This document shows, piece by piece, positions 23,465-38,324 of a DNA stretch of 64,000 nucleotides. This DNA is from Clostridiales bacterium (GTDB lineage Bacteria > Bacillota > Clostridia > Oscillospirales > Acutalibacteraceae): the NCBI GenBank assembly GCA_024684435.1, contig JAIKWV010000032.1, positions 1-64,000 of the forward strand, given 5' to 3'. Both the position numbers and the translations under genes were made by a program. The stretch's first letter is position 1, and the number at the start of each line of letters is the position of its first letter. The notes beneath the pieces are model-generated. The model saw nothing but the letters and a program-made list of their open reading frames with translations. It ran no database searches and was not told the origin of the DNA.

Positions 23465-25063
23465 ATGCTTAAACTTTTGATAAAAAAACAGTTGGCGGAG
23501 GTTTTCCGCAACTATTTCTATAATCCCAAGAAAAACGAAATGCGCTCCAAGGGCTCCGTTATCGCGTGGTTTGTATTTTTTGTTTTGATAATGGTGGGTA
23601 TGCTGGGAGGAATGTTCACATTTCTCGCAGTCACCCTCTGCAAGCCTCTCTCCCTTGAGGGCATAGATTGGCTGTACTTCACCATAATGTCGGGGCTCGC
23701 TATAGTATTCGGGGCTTTCGGCAGTGTTTTCAACACGTTTTCCGGGCTGTATCTTTCCAAGGATAACGACCTGCTTCTCTCCCTCCCCATCCCGATAAAA
23801 TACATTATCATATCCCGCCTTATGAACGTTTACCTTCTGGGTACCATGTACTCGGCTACCGTCATGCTGCCCACGCTCATCGTATATTGGGTGATCGCGG
23901 GCATCACCCTTTCAAGTGTGATCTGTGGACTTTTGCTGTTCATTACCGTTACGGCAATAGTTATGATCCTCTCCTGCGTTCTCGGCTGGGTAGTCGCAAA
24001 GATAAGTCAAAAGATCAAGACCAAGAGCTTTATCACCGTTGCCGCTTCCCTCGCTTTTATCGCGGCGTACTATTTTGTCTATTTCAAGGCTCAGACCCTT
24101 ATCAGAAATCTGATAGCCAACGCACAAATTTACGGTGACAAAATAAAAGGCTCCGCTTACTGGCTTTATCTGTTCGGCCGTATGGGTGAGGGCAGCTTCG
24201 GCGCCACGGCCATATTCGTCTGCGCCTCCGCGGTTCTGCTGGCGATAGTATGGTTCGTTCTTACCCGCAGCTTTTTGTCCATCGCCACATCCAGCGGCAA
24301 GGTGGAAAAAATTAAATATGTGGAAAAATCGGTCAAAGAGAAAAGCTCCTTTGGCGCCCTGCTGGGCAAGGAGTTCGCAAAATTCACCTCAAGTCCGAAT
24401 TATATGCTCAACTGTGGTCTTGGCGTACTGTTTATCCCCGTCTTCGGCGTGCTTATGCTTATTAAGGGCAGAGAATTATTGCCGATACTTAACGATGTGT
24501 TCGCTCAAAAAGCGGGCAGTGTCTGCGTACTGGTCTGCGCCATGCTTTGCGCCATATCGTCAATGAACGACATGGCGGCTCCCTCGGTCTCCCTTGAGGG
24601 TAAAAATCTGTGGATCGCCAAGGTCCTGCCCATAGAACCGAAAACGGTTTTATACTCAAAACTCTCCATGCACCTGATATTGACTATGATCCCCATGATC
24701 TTTTCAATCATCTGCGCCGCAATAGTACTTGAAGCGTCATCGGTCGACAAACTGCTTATATGCGCCATTGCGCTGCTGTTTGTGCTGTTCTCTTCCGCGG
24801 GAAATCTCGCTGTGGGGCTTAAGATGCCCAACCTTACCTGGACAAATGAGCTGGTTCCCATAAAGCAGAGCGGCGCCGTGCTGATAGCAATGTTCGGCAG
24901 CTGGGCAATAGTCGCCGTATTTGCAGGGCTGTATCTTCTTATCGGATATAAAATCGGATCGACCCCGTTTCTGGGCATATGGGCGGCGCTGCTTGCGGCA
25001 GGCTCTGCCCTGTTACTCCGCTGGCTGAAAACAAAGGGCAGCCGGACGTTTGCGGAACTTTAA
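23465..25063 (+). CDS. large ABC transporter permease
   Basis: 532 residues with about 12 predicted membrane helices. The first cytoplasmic stretch (MLKLLIKKQLAEVFRNYFYN) and the SKDNDLLLSLPIPIKYIIISR motif are typical of the putative ABC exporter permeases of Firmicutes. The latter corresponds to the DLLLSLPI signature before the transmembrane bundle. A central cytoplasmic loop is at about 290-320. The ATG at 23465 has GGAGGCGG upstream and comes one base after the ATPase stop. Last gene of the TetR operon, followed by a terminator. Confidence 0.85.
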   Translation: MLKLLIKKQLAEVFRNYFYNPKKNEMRSKGSVIAWFVFFVLIMVGMLGGMFTFLAVTLCKPLSLEGIDWLYFTIMSGLAIVFGAFGSVFNTFSGLYLSKDNDLLLSLPIPIKYIIISRLMNVYLLGTMYSATVMLPTLIVYWVIAGITLSSVICGLLLFITVTAIVMILSCVLGWVVAKISQKIKTKSFITVAASLAFIAAYYFVYFKAQTLIRNLIANAQIYGDKIKGSAYWLYLFGRMGEGSFGATAIFVCASAVLLAIVWFVLTRSFLSIATSSGKVEKIKYVEKSVKEKSSFGALLGKEFAKFTSSPNYMLNCGLGVLFIPVFGVLMLIKGRELLPILNDVFAQKAGSVCVLVCAMLCAISSMNDMAAPSVSLEGKNLWIAKVLPIEPKTVLYSKLSMHLILTMIPMIFSIICAAIVLEASSVDKLLICAIALLFVLFSSAGNLAVGLKMPNLTWTNELVPIKQSGAVLIAMFGSWAIVAVFAGLYLLIGYKIGSTPFLGIWAALLAAGSALLLRWLKTKGSRTFAEL

Positions 25064-25095
25064 ATCAATGCGTAATTGTTTGCATTCTACCTGTA

Positions 25096-25127
25096 AGGGA
25101 AGGCTTCCACGCCTTCCCTAATTTTTT
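25096..25127 (+). terminator. rho-independent terminator of the TetR/ABC operon
   Basis: AGGGAAGGC (25096-25104) pairs with GCCTTCCCT (25111-25119), then AATTTTTTG. Confidence 0.85.
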
Positions 25128-25176
25128 GATTGTTTTTCGGGAGGGTATGGAAACCCGCCCATACGATGGTGGTTTA

Positions 25177-25284
25177 TCAGCCTCCCTCTTTAGGGAGGTG
25201 GCGCCGCCGCAGGCGGTGACGGAAGGAGTAAAAACTCCCTCAGTCAGCCTGTCGGCTGACAGCTACCTCAAAGAGGGAGCCTGA
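25177..25284 (+). repeat. 108-bp intergenic repeat with terminal inverted ends
   Basis: The ends TCAGCCTCCCTCTT and AAGAGGGAGCCTGA form near-perfect inverted repeats. Inside are AGGGAGGT, GCCGCCGCAGGCGGTGACGG and CTCCCTCAGTCAGC, and an inner hairpin GTCAGCC/GGCTGAC. I recall near-identical elements scattered in genomes of gut Clostridia; copy number here cannot be tested from one window. It is non-coding and could fold into a long hairpin in RNA. It follows the operon terminator, a common site for such repeats. Confidence 0.65.
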
Positions 25285-25336
25285 CCTTGCCTTTCACTTG
25301 ATGGTGCGGGTGTAATTACATTTTCGGCAAACATAC

Positions 25337-25373
25337 AAAAAACAAAGGGGTCGTCACGTTAAGACAGCCCCTT
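25337..25373 (-). terminator. terminator of coaX-ECF operon (possibly bidirectional)
   Basis: AAAGGGGTCGTC pairs with GACAGCCCCTT (25345-25373, two mismatches). The minus strand continues with TTTGTTTTTTG and the plus strand with CATTTTTATTTTG. Confidence 0.7.
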
Positions 25374-25395
25374 CATTTTTATTTTGTTTTATTTT

Positions 25396-26004
25396 TTATT
25401 CAACTTTTGCCCGTTTCAAAGCAAGACTTACGGGTACGGAAATTACCACCGCCGCAACTATTTCCAGAACAGCATTTATGGTAAACGCCGCCATGATGTA
25501 CTTGAACAGTCCGCCGAAGTTTACCGTGGCTATACCAAGATCCGCGCCGTAACTTTTTCCGTAAATAAGATAAATACCGCCTAAAACAAGCACTGTGTTG
25601 GTCACAGTGGCTATCACCGCGGCAATGCCCGCCGCAAGACCTTTGTGGGCGAACTTGTTAAATACGGAACACATCAAGCCTGCGACCAAGCCCACAAGAA
25701 TACGGGGGACAACGGATATCAGAGGGTTCCTGAAGATTATTCCCTCCAACGGAGTTGGCGGCAAAAATACCGCCTTGATGAGACAGGTAACTCCCCACAC
25801 TCCTCCAAGGAATGTGCCGCCTTTGACTCCAAGCATAACGCCGCCGACTATGACGGGGATATGCAGCAGGGTGATACTCAGCGCGCCGTAGCTGATGTAT
25901 CCGATGTAGGGTACAAAGGTCATGACGATGATGATCGCCGAGAGCAACGACAGCTCCACCGCGACAAGAAGCTTCTTGTCCGGCATTGACTTTTTCTTTG
26001 ACAT
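25396..26004 (-). CDS. ECF transporter S component, probably pantothenate
   Basis: A 202-residue membrane protein with six predicted helices: LLVAVELSLLSAIIIVM, HIPVIVGGVMLGVKGG and similar. The ALSITLLHIPVIVG segment and LGVKGGTFLGGVWGVT are typical of ECF substrate-binding (S) subunits. The neighbour upstream on the same strand is type III pantothenate kinase, which makes pantothenate the most likely vitamin. Riboflavin or other substrates cannot be excluded. The energising EcfA/EcfT module is not in the window, as in group II ECF systems. The ATG at 26004 has AAAGGAG 7 nt upstream. Confidence 0.85.
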   Translation of the reverse strand: MSKKKSMPDKKLLVAVELSLLSAIIIVMTFVPYIGYISYGALSITLLHIPVIVGGVMLGVKGGTFLGGVWGVTCLIKAVFLPPTPLEGIIFRNPLISVVPRILVGLVAGLMCSVFNKFAHKGLAAGIAAVIATVTNTVLVLGGIYLIYGKSYGADLGIATVNFGGLFKYIMAAFTINAVLEIVAAVVISVPVSLALKRAKVE

Positions 26005-26100
26005 AACAAACTCCTTTTGAAGGCAATACGCCTTCAGTTTATTCAAACCTGCTGCCGCTTCCGCAAGGGAATGTGACGCAAGGGTTTGTCGGATCACAAA

Positions 26101-26868
26101 TTACTTATTTCTTTCATATATTATTTTCAAACCTTCAAGCAGTAATTCTCCGTTGTATATAACGTCATGTTTGCACTGCTTTACTATTCCGGCTGCAAAT
26201 CCTCCGGTGGCGACTATGGACTTTACCGGCGTATCCAACTCCTCGTTTATCCTGTCGCACATTCCGTCGATCATGGCCGCGGCGCCGTAAACGGTGCCGG
26301 AGGTCATGCTGTCAATGGTATTTTTACCCACCACACGACGCGGGGTGTCAAGGCTTATGCCCGGCAGCTGAGACGCCCTTGAATACAGAGCCTCAAGGGA
26401 TATACCTATGCCCGCGGATATCGTACAGCCACAGAAGGCTCCTCTGCTGTCAATAACGCTTATCTTTGTAGCGGTACCCAGATCAACTACAAGGCAGGGC
26501 AATGGGTATTTTGCCGCGGCGGCAACAGCTCCGGCTATAAGATCGGCGCCCACCTGCGCAGGATTGTCCGTCTGGATATTAAGCCCGGTTTTTATGCCCG
26601 GAGCTATTATCAAAGGCTTTATCCCGGATACTCTTTCTATGGCTGAAGATACCGCCGCTGTCAGTTCCGGTACAACGGAGCTTATCACTGCCGCCGAAAA
26701 GTCCTCGCCATTTGTATTGTTTAGCCAGAAGATCGCCCTTAGCTCCACAGCGTACTGGTCGGCGGTACGGGATCTGTCGGTAGCAAGGCGGGAAACAAAG
26801 GCAAGGGTATCTCCGTCATATGCGCCTATGGAGATATTGGTGTTGCCCACATCCAGGGTAAGTATCAT
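26101..26868 (-). CDS. coaX: type III pantothenate kinase
   Basis: 255 residues. CoaX phosphorylates pantothenate, the first step of coenzyme A synthesis, without feedback inhibition by CoA. It has the ASKHA-fold phosphate-binding motif DVGNTN (6-11), the pantothenate-binding GADLIAGAVAA and the second phosphate motif DLGTATKISVID. Length is standard. The start at 26868 is set by the motif position and AGAAAGG upstream; the in-frame codon at 26898 would add ten unrelated residues. It is 96 nt upstream of the ECF S component gene, giving an uptake-plus-activation pair. Confidence 0.95.
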   Translation of the reverse strand: MILTLDVGNTNISIGAYDGDTLAFVSRLATDRSRTADQYAVELRAIFWLNNTNGEDFSAAVISSVVPELTAAVSSAIERVSGIKPLIIAPGIKTGLNIQTDNPAQVGADLIAGAVAAAAKYPLPCLVVDLGTATKISVIDSRGAFCGCTISAGIGISLEALYSRASQLPGISLDTPRRVVGKNTIDSMTSGTVYGAAAMIDGMCDRINEELDTPVKSIVATGGFAAGIVKQCKHDVIYNGELLLEGLKIIYERNK

Positions 26869-26925
26869 AAAATCAGCCTTTCTGAAAGATAATTGCAAAC
26901 CGCCTGATGTAAATCGTCCGTTAAT

Positions 26926-26954
26926 ATTATACAGCTTTTTGTAAAAATTTGCAA
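26926..26954 (-). promoter_or_regulatory. sigma-A promoter of coaX-ECF operon
   Basis: Minus strand TTGCAA (26949-26954), 17-bp spacer, TATAAT (26926-26931). Confidence 0.65.
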
Positions 26955-27046
26955 TAAATAAATGTTGCCGGGACTTTACGGGCGTATTTTCCCCATATAC
27001 GGAATTTGTCAGATAAAAAATATTTTGGAAAATTTTTGAAAAAGTG

Positions 27047-27075
27047 TTGACAAATTATACAAAGCGTGATAATAT
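27047..27075 (+). promoter_or_regulatory. distal promoter P1 of the rpoB leader
   Basis: TTGACA (27047-27052), 17-bp spacer, TAATAT (27070-27075). Bases 27039-27055 (AAAAAGTGTTGACAAAT) are identical to the same part of promoter P2 at 27465-27481. Confidence 0.8.
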
Positions 27076-27081
27076 CAAATC

Positions 27082-27212
27082 AAGTCAACAGCTTGTTGAC
27101 CGTTTGAATCCGAACTCTTCTTAACAGTTTTCTCATATCCCCCTTTTTTTTAGGTTCCCCCCTAAAAAGCAAAAAGTCTTCCTTTACGGGAGGCTTTTTG
27201 CTTTATTTTTAT
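27082..27212 (+). ncRNA. candidate small RNA or attenuated rpoB leader
   Basis: A unit of about 130 nt starting at P1. The 5' end forms a hairpin GTCAACA-GCT-TGTTGAC (27084-27100). The 3' end is a 17-bp terminator stem (27166-27182 with 27188-27204) followed by ATTTTTAT. A competing stem CTTTTTTTTAGG/CCTAAAAAG (27143-27169) overlaps the left terminator arm, so an antitermination switch is possible. There is no good reading frame. The rpoB start is 470 nt further on. The remaining bases 27213-27464 are A/T-rich and show no other clear feature. Confidence 0.55.
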
Positions 27213-27472
27213 GCATTCAGCAACATATTTTGTTTTTTACTGCGCCGTACTTTTGTTTTTTATTTTTGCAAAAAACTCCGCGGATATGCTTTTTGATCAA
27301 ATATGTCATGTCGAAAAATTTATACCGATTGTATATTTTTCGCAATAAGCAAAATAACCTCTGTACCCGTTTTTTCTGCAGGCAAAATCGTTACAGACGA
27401 CCCGTCATATTTTTAATAAATAGAAAACTTTAGAAGAATTATAAAAAATTTAAAAATTTTTATAAAAAAGTG

Positions 27473-27501
27473 TTGACAAATCAAATCCTATCCTCTATAA
27501 T
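27473..27501 (+). promoter_or_regulatory. proximal promoter P2 of rpoB-rpoC
   Basis: Perfect TTGACA (27473-27478), 17-bp spacer, perfect TATAAT (27496-27501). The 5' UTR to rpoB would be about 175 nt. It is preceded by an A/T-only tract that could act as an UP element. Confidence 0.9.
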
Positions 27502-27682
27502 GCTACAGTATGCAATTTATAATGGCTATTTGTCCGCTATTGATAATTATCGCAGATTATTTTGTGACATTTTTCACGCAAATATTCACTGCTTTTAGGG
27601 CAATATGCACTAAAAACGCGGCGATTAAAATCAAAAGCGGCAAACAGAGTCGGATGAATAAAATGAACGGAGTGATTGGCCA

Positions 27683-31453
<3,771 letters not shown>

Positions 31454-31577
31454 TCATAAGCTGTCTACAAACAGCCCGTTATCACTATATTTATAAAAAT
31501 ATTATTTACATTTATATTTTGATATTTCGCAACTCATTTACACTGTATTCCCCAAAGAAAGGAACGGTCTTTAATAT

Positions 31578-35210
<3,633 letters not shown>

Positions 35211-35225
35211 TAAAGCCAATCGGCT

Positions 35226-35264
35226 AAAATCCCGTTCAGGTTCAGCCTGAACGGGAATTTTTTT
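35226..35264 (+). terminator. rho-independent terminator of rpoBC
   Basis: A perfect 11-bp stem TCCCGTTCAGG (35230-35240 with 35246-35256), 5-nt loop, then ATTTTTTTG. Confidence 0.92.
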
Positions 35265-35275
35265 GCGTTTATGAT

Positions 35276-35304
35276 TTGTAAATCTCTGCCGGATATGTTA
35301 TACT
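35276..35304 (+). promoter_or_regulatory. sigma-A promoter of the MATE gene
   Basis: TTGTAA (35276-35281), 17-bp spacer, TATACT (35299-35304), 50 nt before the start codon. Confidence 0.6.
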
Positions 35305-35353
35305 GTTATGTGTGTTATCCTGTAACATTTGATTTTATGTCAGAGGTATTCCG

Positions 35354-36697
35354 ATGAACAAAGATTTGACTGTGGGCAAACCCGGCGCTGTGCTGTGGAG
35401 ATTCTGTCTTCCGCTGTTTTTCAGCGTTATTTTCCAGCAGCTTTACAATATAGCGGACAGCTTTGTTGCCGGTAAATTCATAAATAACGACGCCCTTGCC
35501 GCCGTGGGCAACAGCTATGAGATAACCCTTATTTTTCTTGCCTTCGGCTTCGGGTGCAATATAGGCTGCTCGGTCATAGTGGCTGAACTGTTCGGTGAAA
35601 AAAGTTATAACCGGCTGAAAACCGCGGTGTACACCACATTTATATCCTGCGGCATACTGTGCGCCGTGCTGATGCTTTTGGGCTTTTTGTTTACAGACGG
35701 GCTGTTGTCCCTTATCAACACGCCGGAGAATATTTTTGCCGACTCCAAGCTGTATATGGACATCTATCTGCTTGGTCTGCCGTTTATATTTTTCTATAAT
35801 GTCTCAAACGGCATATTTTCCGCACTGGGGGATTCCCGCACGCCGTCGATCTTCCTGACCTGCTCCTCTCTTGCAAACATCGCTGTGGACATATTTTTCG
35901 TCGCCGTCCTTCATATGGGCGTTGCCGGCGTTGCCTGGGCCACATTCATTTGTCAGGGCGTGAGCTGTATTCTGGCTGTGATCTTTGTCCTGAAGCGAAT
36001 GAAGTCTATTGAGACCACAGGCAAGGTCGAGCTGTTTTCAAAGTATCTGTTGGGTAAAATGGCGGCAGTGGCGATACCCACTACCCTTCAGCAGAGCTTT
36101 ATTTCGGTGGGCAATATAATAATCCAAAGCGTAATAAACAGCTTCGGCTCCGCGGTGATCGCCGGATATTCCGCTGCGATAAAGCTGAACAATATGTACG
36201 TTTCCTCTTTGACCATAATAGCCAACGGCATATCCAACTACACGGCGCAAAACATAGGCGCCGGGAAATATCACCGCATAAAAGAGGGCTTCCGCGCCGG
36301 AGTCAAAATGGTGTGGATCATCTGCCTGCCTGTTTTCATTCTTTATTTCTTCGGCAGCAGACATATAATATATCTGTTTCTGGAAAATCCCACCGGTCAG
36401 GCGATGGACGTTGGAGTTCTGTTCCTGCGCATCACCACCCCCTTCTACTTCCTTATATCCGTCAAGCTTGTGTCAGACGGCATACTCCGCGGAACACAGT
36501 TGATGAAGGAATTTATGACAGGTACGCTTGTCGATCTTATCATGAGGGTCATCCTTTCCGAAATACTGGCAAGGACCTTCCTGGGGGCTACAGGCATATG
36601 GATCTCCTGGCCCTTCGGCTGGGTGGTCGCCACGATAATATCCACAACGTTCTACAGAAAGATAAATTGGGACGTTATCAGACAGCGAAAGCTTTAA
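35354..36697 (+). CDS. MATE family efflux transporter
   Basis: 447 residues with 12 predicted membrane helices in two similar halves. The N-terminal pattern LPLFFSVIFQQLYNIADSFVAGKFI is the MATE signature, continuing NDALAAVGNSYEI; the second half repeats it in ISVGNIIIQSVINSFG. MATE proteins export cationic drugs or metabolites using Na+ or H+ gradients; this one is nearest the Firmicute DinF/NorM-like group. The substrate is unknown. CAGAGG lies about 8 nt before the ATG. A single gene with its own promoter and terminator. Confidence 0.93.
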   Translation: MNKDLTVGKPGAVLWRFCLPLFFSVIFQQLYNIADSFVAGKFINNDALAAVGNSYEITLIFLAFGFGCNIGCSVIVAELFGEKSYNRLKTAVYTTFISCGILCAVLMLLGFLFTDGLLSLINTPENIFADSKLYMDIYLLGLPFIFFYNVSNGIFSALGDSRTPSIFLTCSSLANIAVDIFFVAVLHMGVAGVAWATFICQGVSCILAVIFVLKRMKSIETTGKVELFSKYLLGKMAAVAIPTTLQQSFISVGNIIIQSVINSFGSAVIAGYSAAIKLNNMYVSSLTIIANGISNYTAQNIGAGKYHRIKEGFRAGVKMVWIICLPVFILYFFGSRHIIYLFLENPTGQAMDVGVLFLRITTPFYFLISVKLVSDGILRGTQLMKEFMTGTLVDLIMRVILSEILARTFLGATGIWISWPFGWVVATIISTTFYRKINWDVIRQRKL

Positions 36698-36708
36698 AAT
36701 GAAAGAGC

Positions 36709-36752
36709 AGATCCCGGGTACTGTTACTTGACGATACCCGGGATCTTTTATT
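36709..36752 (+). terminator. rho-independent terminator of the MATE gene
   Basis: A perfect 12-bp stem AGATCCCGGGTA (36709-36720 with 36735-36746) and then TTTATTATT. Confidence 0.88.
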
Positions 36753-36812
36753 ATTATGATCGTTTCATGGCCGTCATACAGCCTTTTAAAGACCGGCGAA
36801 CACCCGAAAAGA

Positions 36813-36837
36813 CTCATTCCGTCACCGCTTCGCGGCG
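36813..36837 (-). repeat. possible fragment of the 108-bp repeat family
   Basis: CTC(A)TTCCGTCACCGC followed by CGCGGCG resembles the complement of 25202-25228 in the full repeat (CTCCTTCCGTCACCGC...CGGCG). Only about 20 bases match and the inverted ends are missing, so it may be a decayed copy or chance. Confidence 0.3.
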
Positions 36838-36922
36838 TTCCATACAGGGCTTTCTTGTAAACTTTAAGGGTCGCCAAGGTCGTCGGCCCCTATAATGCGT
36901 TATTCATCAATTCTGCATTATC

Positions 36923-37657
36923 TTAATACCAGAGCCAGCCGAAGAAAAGTATTCTGATGATCCACTGGATCCATGAATATTGGACGTCGATGCCGAACTT
37001 TTCCGAATGCACACGTCCCATGGCGTCTATTGCATAATACCTTCCTTCAAAGCTGCCTGTTTCCCCTGCGACGATGTATCCGTTATCGTCTATATAGACC
37101 TTGCCGTTATCGGAATTTACAAAATAGAACTGACAGCAGCAAAGATCCATTCCGCTGATCTCCGTGGTTATATTTGCCTTCGGCACAGCTTTGCCCTTGT
37201 AATTCATTTTCAGATCCGGCACATTAACTTCAAGTATCAAATTCATATCTTTTACCTTGACGCTGTCGGACTCCACCACAACTATTATACAGTAATGATC
37301 ATAGCTTGTTAAGCCGTAACGCTCATAATATTCGCACACGGATATCAGATTCACACCGCAAGCATTGTTTTTCGCGACTATCTTAAAAGCGTCCGGAGCC
37401 GCCGTATCGGGTTCGACGGTTACGGTATTATCATACTTGTTGATCAACTCGACTATAGTTCTTGTGACATTTTCGTTTCTGTAGATATCGCTGATCTTAA
37501 GAACATCACCGCTGTGAATAACGTACCTTCCGACCACCGTAATACCTTCTACATTGCCGTAATTGGGAGTCGCCGAAACCGACATTGACGCGGAAAACGT
37601 CATCAAAAGCAGTGTAAAAGCAACGATAAGAGCAACTGTCTTTTTAACTGTCCTCAT
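36923..37657 (-). CDS. secreted protein with C-terminal aromatic hydrophobic tail
   Basis: 244 residues. A signal peptide (TVALIVAFTLLLMTFSASMSVSA) is followed by a beta-rich mature part. Features include a short CCC cluster (DLCCCQFYFV) and the segment GKVYIDDNGYIVAGETGS, which resembles bacterial Ig-like (BIG_2-type) domains. The C-terminus WIQWIIRILFFGWLWY is hydrophobic and rich in aromatic residues. I recall similar endings on other Clostridial Ig-like secreted proteins, which suggests an anchoring or sorting tag; no function is proved. No enzyme motifs. Its own promoter is at 37720-37748. Expected to be envelope-associated. Confidence 0.7.
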   Translation of the reverse strand: MRTVKKTVALIVAFTLLLMTFSASMSVSATPNYGNVEGITVVGRYVIHSGDVLKISDIYRNENVTRTIVELINKYDNTVTVEPDTAAPDAFKIVAKNNACGVNLISVCEYYERYGLTSYDHYCIIVVVESDSVKVKDMNLILEVNVPDLKMNYKGKAVPKANITTEISGMDLCCCQFYFVNSDNGKVYIDDNGYIVAGETGSFEGRYYAIDAMGRVHSEKFGIDVQYSWIQWIIRILFFGWLWY

Positions 37658-37719
37658 AATTATTATCTCCTTATTTATAGATATTACCGGAACAGCACCG
37701 TGGACCTGTCCCTGATAAA

Positions 37720-37748
37720 ATACTACAATATTACATTTTATATGTCAA
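37720..37748 (-). promoter_or_regulatory. sigma-A promoter of the secreted protein gene
   Basis: Minus strand TTGACA (37743-37748), 17-bp spacer, TAGTAT (37720-37725). Confidence 0.65.
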
Positions 37749-37762
37749 TACATTGAAAAATT

Positions 37763-37791
37763 TTGAATGTAATTTTTTCAAGCTATATTAT
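37763..37791 (+). promoter_or_regulatory. sigma-A promoter of the CmpB-like gene
   Basis: TTGAAT (37763-37768), 17-bp spacer, TATTAT (37786-37791). It is divergent from the promoter at 37720-37748. Confidence 0.55.
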
Positions 37792-37848
37792 GATAAAAAA
37801 TACAAATTATAATAATACCTATTTATTACAGAAGGGGACGGAAACGAT

Positions 37849-38286
37849 GTGTACAGATCCAAGTTTATTCACACGCTGAGAGAAGGTCTGTTTGTATTTG
37901 CCTTTGGAGGCGTGATATACAGTCTGACGGAAATAGCCTACCGGGGATTCACACACTGGACCATGACCCTGACCGGGGGATTGGCTTTTCTCATGCTGTA
38001 CGTTATAAATATCAAGCTTGCCTCCGCAAATATCTTTGTCAAGAGTTTAGTTGGCTGCCTTATTATCACGTCAATAGAATTTTTTGTTGGTATAGTGGCA
38101 AACAGGATGTTCGGGCTGAAGGTGTGGGATTATTCCGGGAACAGATTCAACCTTTGCGGTCAGGTGTGTCCCCGCTTCAGCTGCATTTGGTTTTTGCTGT
38201 GCATACCGGGGGTGACGATATGCCGATTTATCAAAGCAAATCTCTTTGAATATGTTGCGGAAATAAAAAAAGAACAGGGGTCATGA
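37849..38286 (+). CDS. CmpB-type putative ABC transporter permease
   Basis: 145 residues with four predicted membrane helices. The pattern FAFGGVIYSLTEIAYRGFTH, then GGLAFLMLY, IEFFVGIVANRMFG, VWDYSGNRFNLCGQ and CIWFLL matches the family named ABC_trans_CmpB (PF06541). The family name is historical and transport activity is not demonstrated. The start is GTG at 37849 with GAAGGGGAC upstream; no ATG is in frame. The stop codon lies inside the hairpin that terminates the convergent gene. Confidence 0.8.
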   Translation: MYRSKFIHTLREGLFVFAFGGVIYSLTEIAYRGFTHWTMTLTGGLAFLMLYVINIKLASANIFVKSLVGCLIITSIEFFVGIVANRMFGLKVWDYSGNRFNLCGQVCPRFSCIWFLLCIPGVTICRFIKANLFEYVAEIKKEQGS

Positions 38287-38298
38287 AAACATGACCCC
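38264..38298 (-). terminator. terminator of the 589-residue secreted protein gene
   Basis: A perfect 9-bp stem GGGGTCATG/CATGACCCC (38277-38298) with an AAAA loop. On the minus strand it runs into TTCTTTTTTTATTT. It overlaps the end of the convergent gene. Confidence 0.85.
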
Positions 38299-38324
38299 CG
38301 CCCGCTAATTAACGATTAAAAAGC

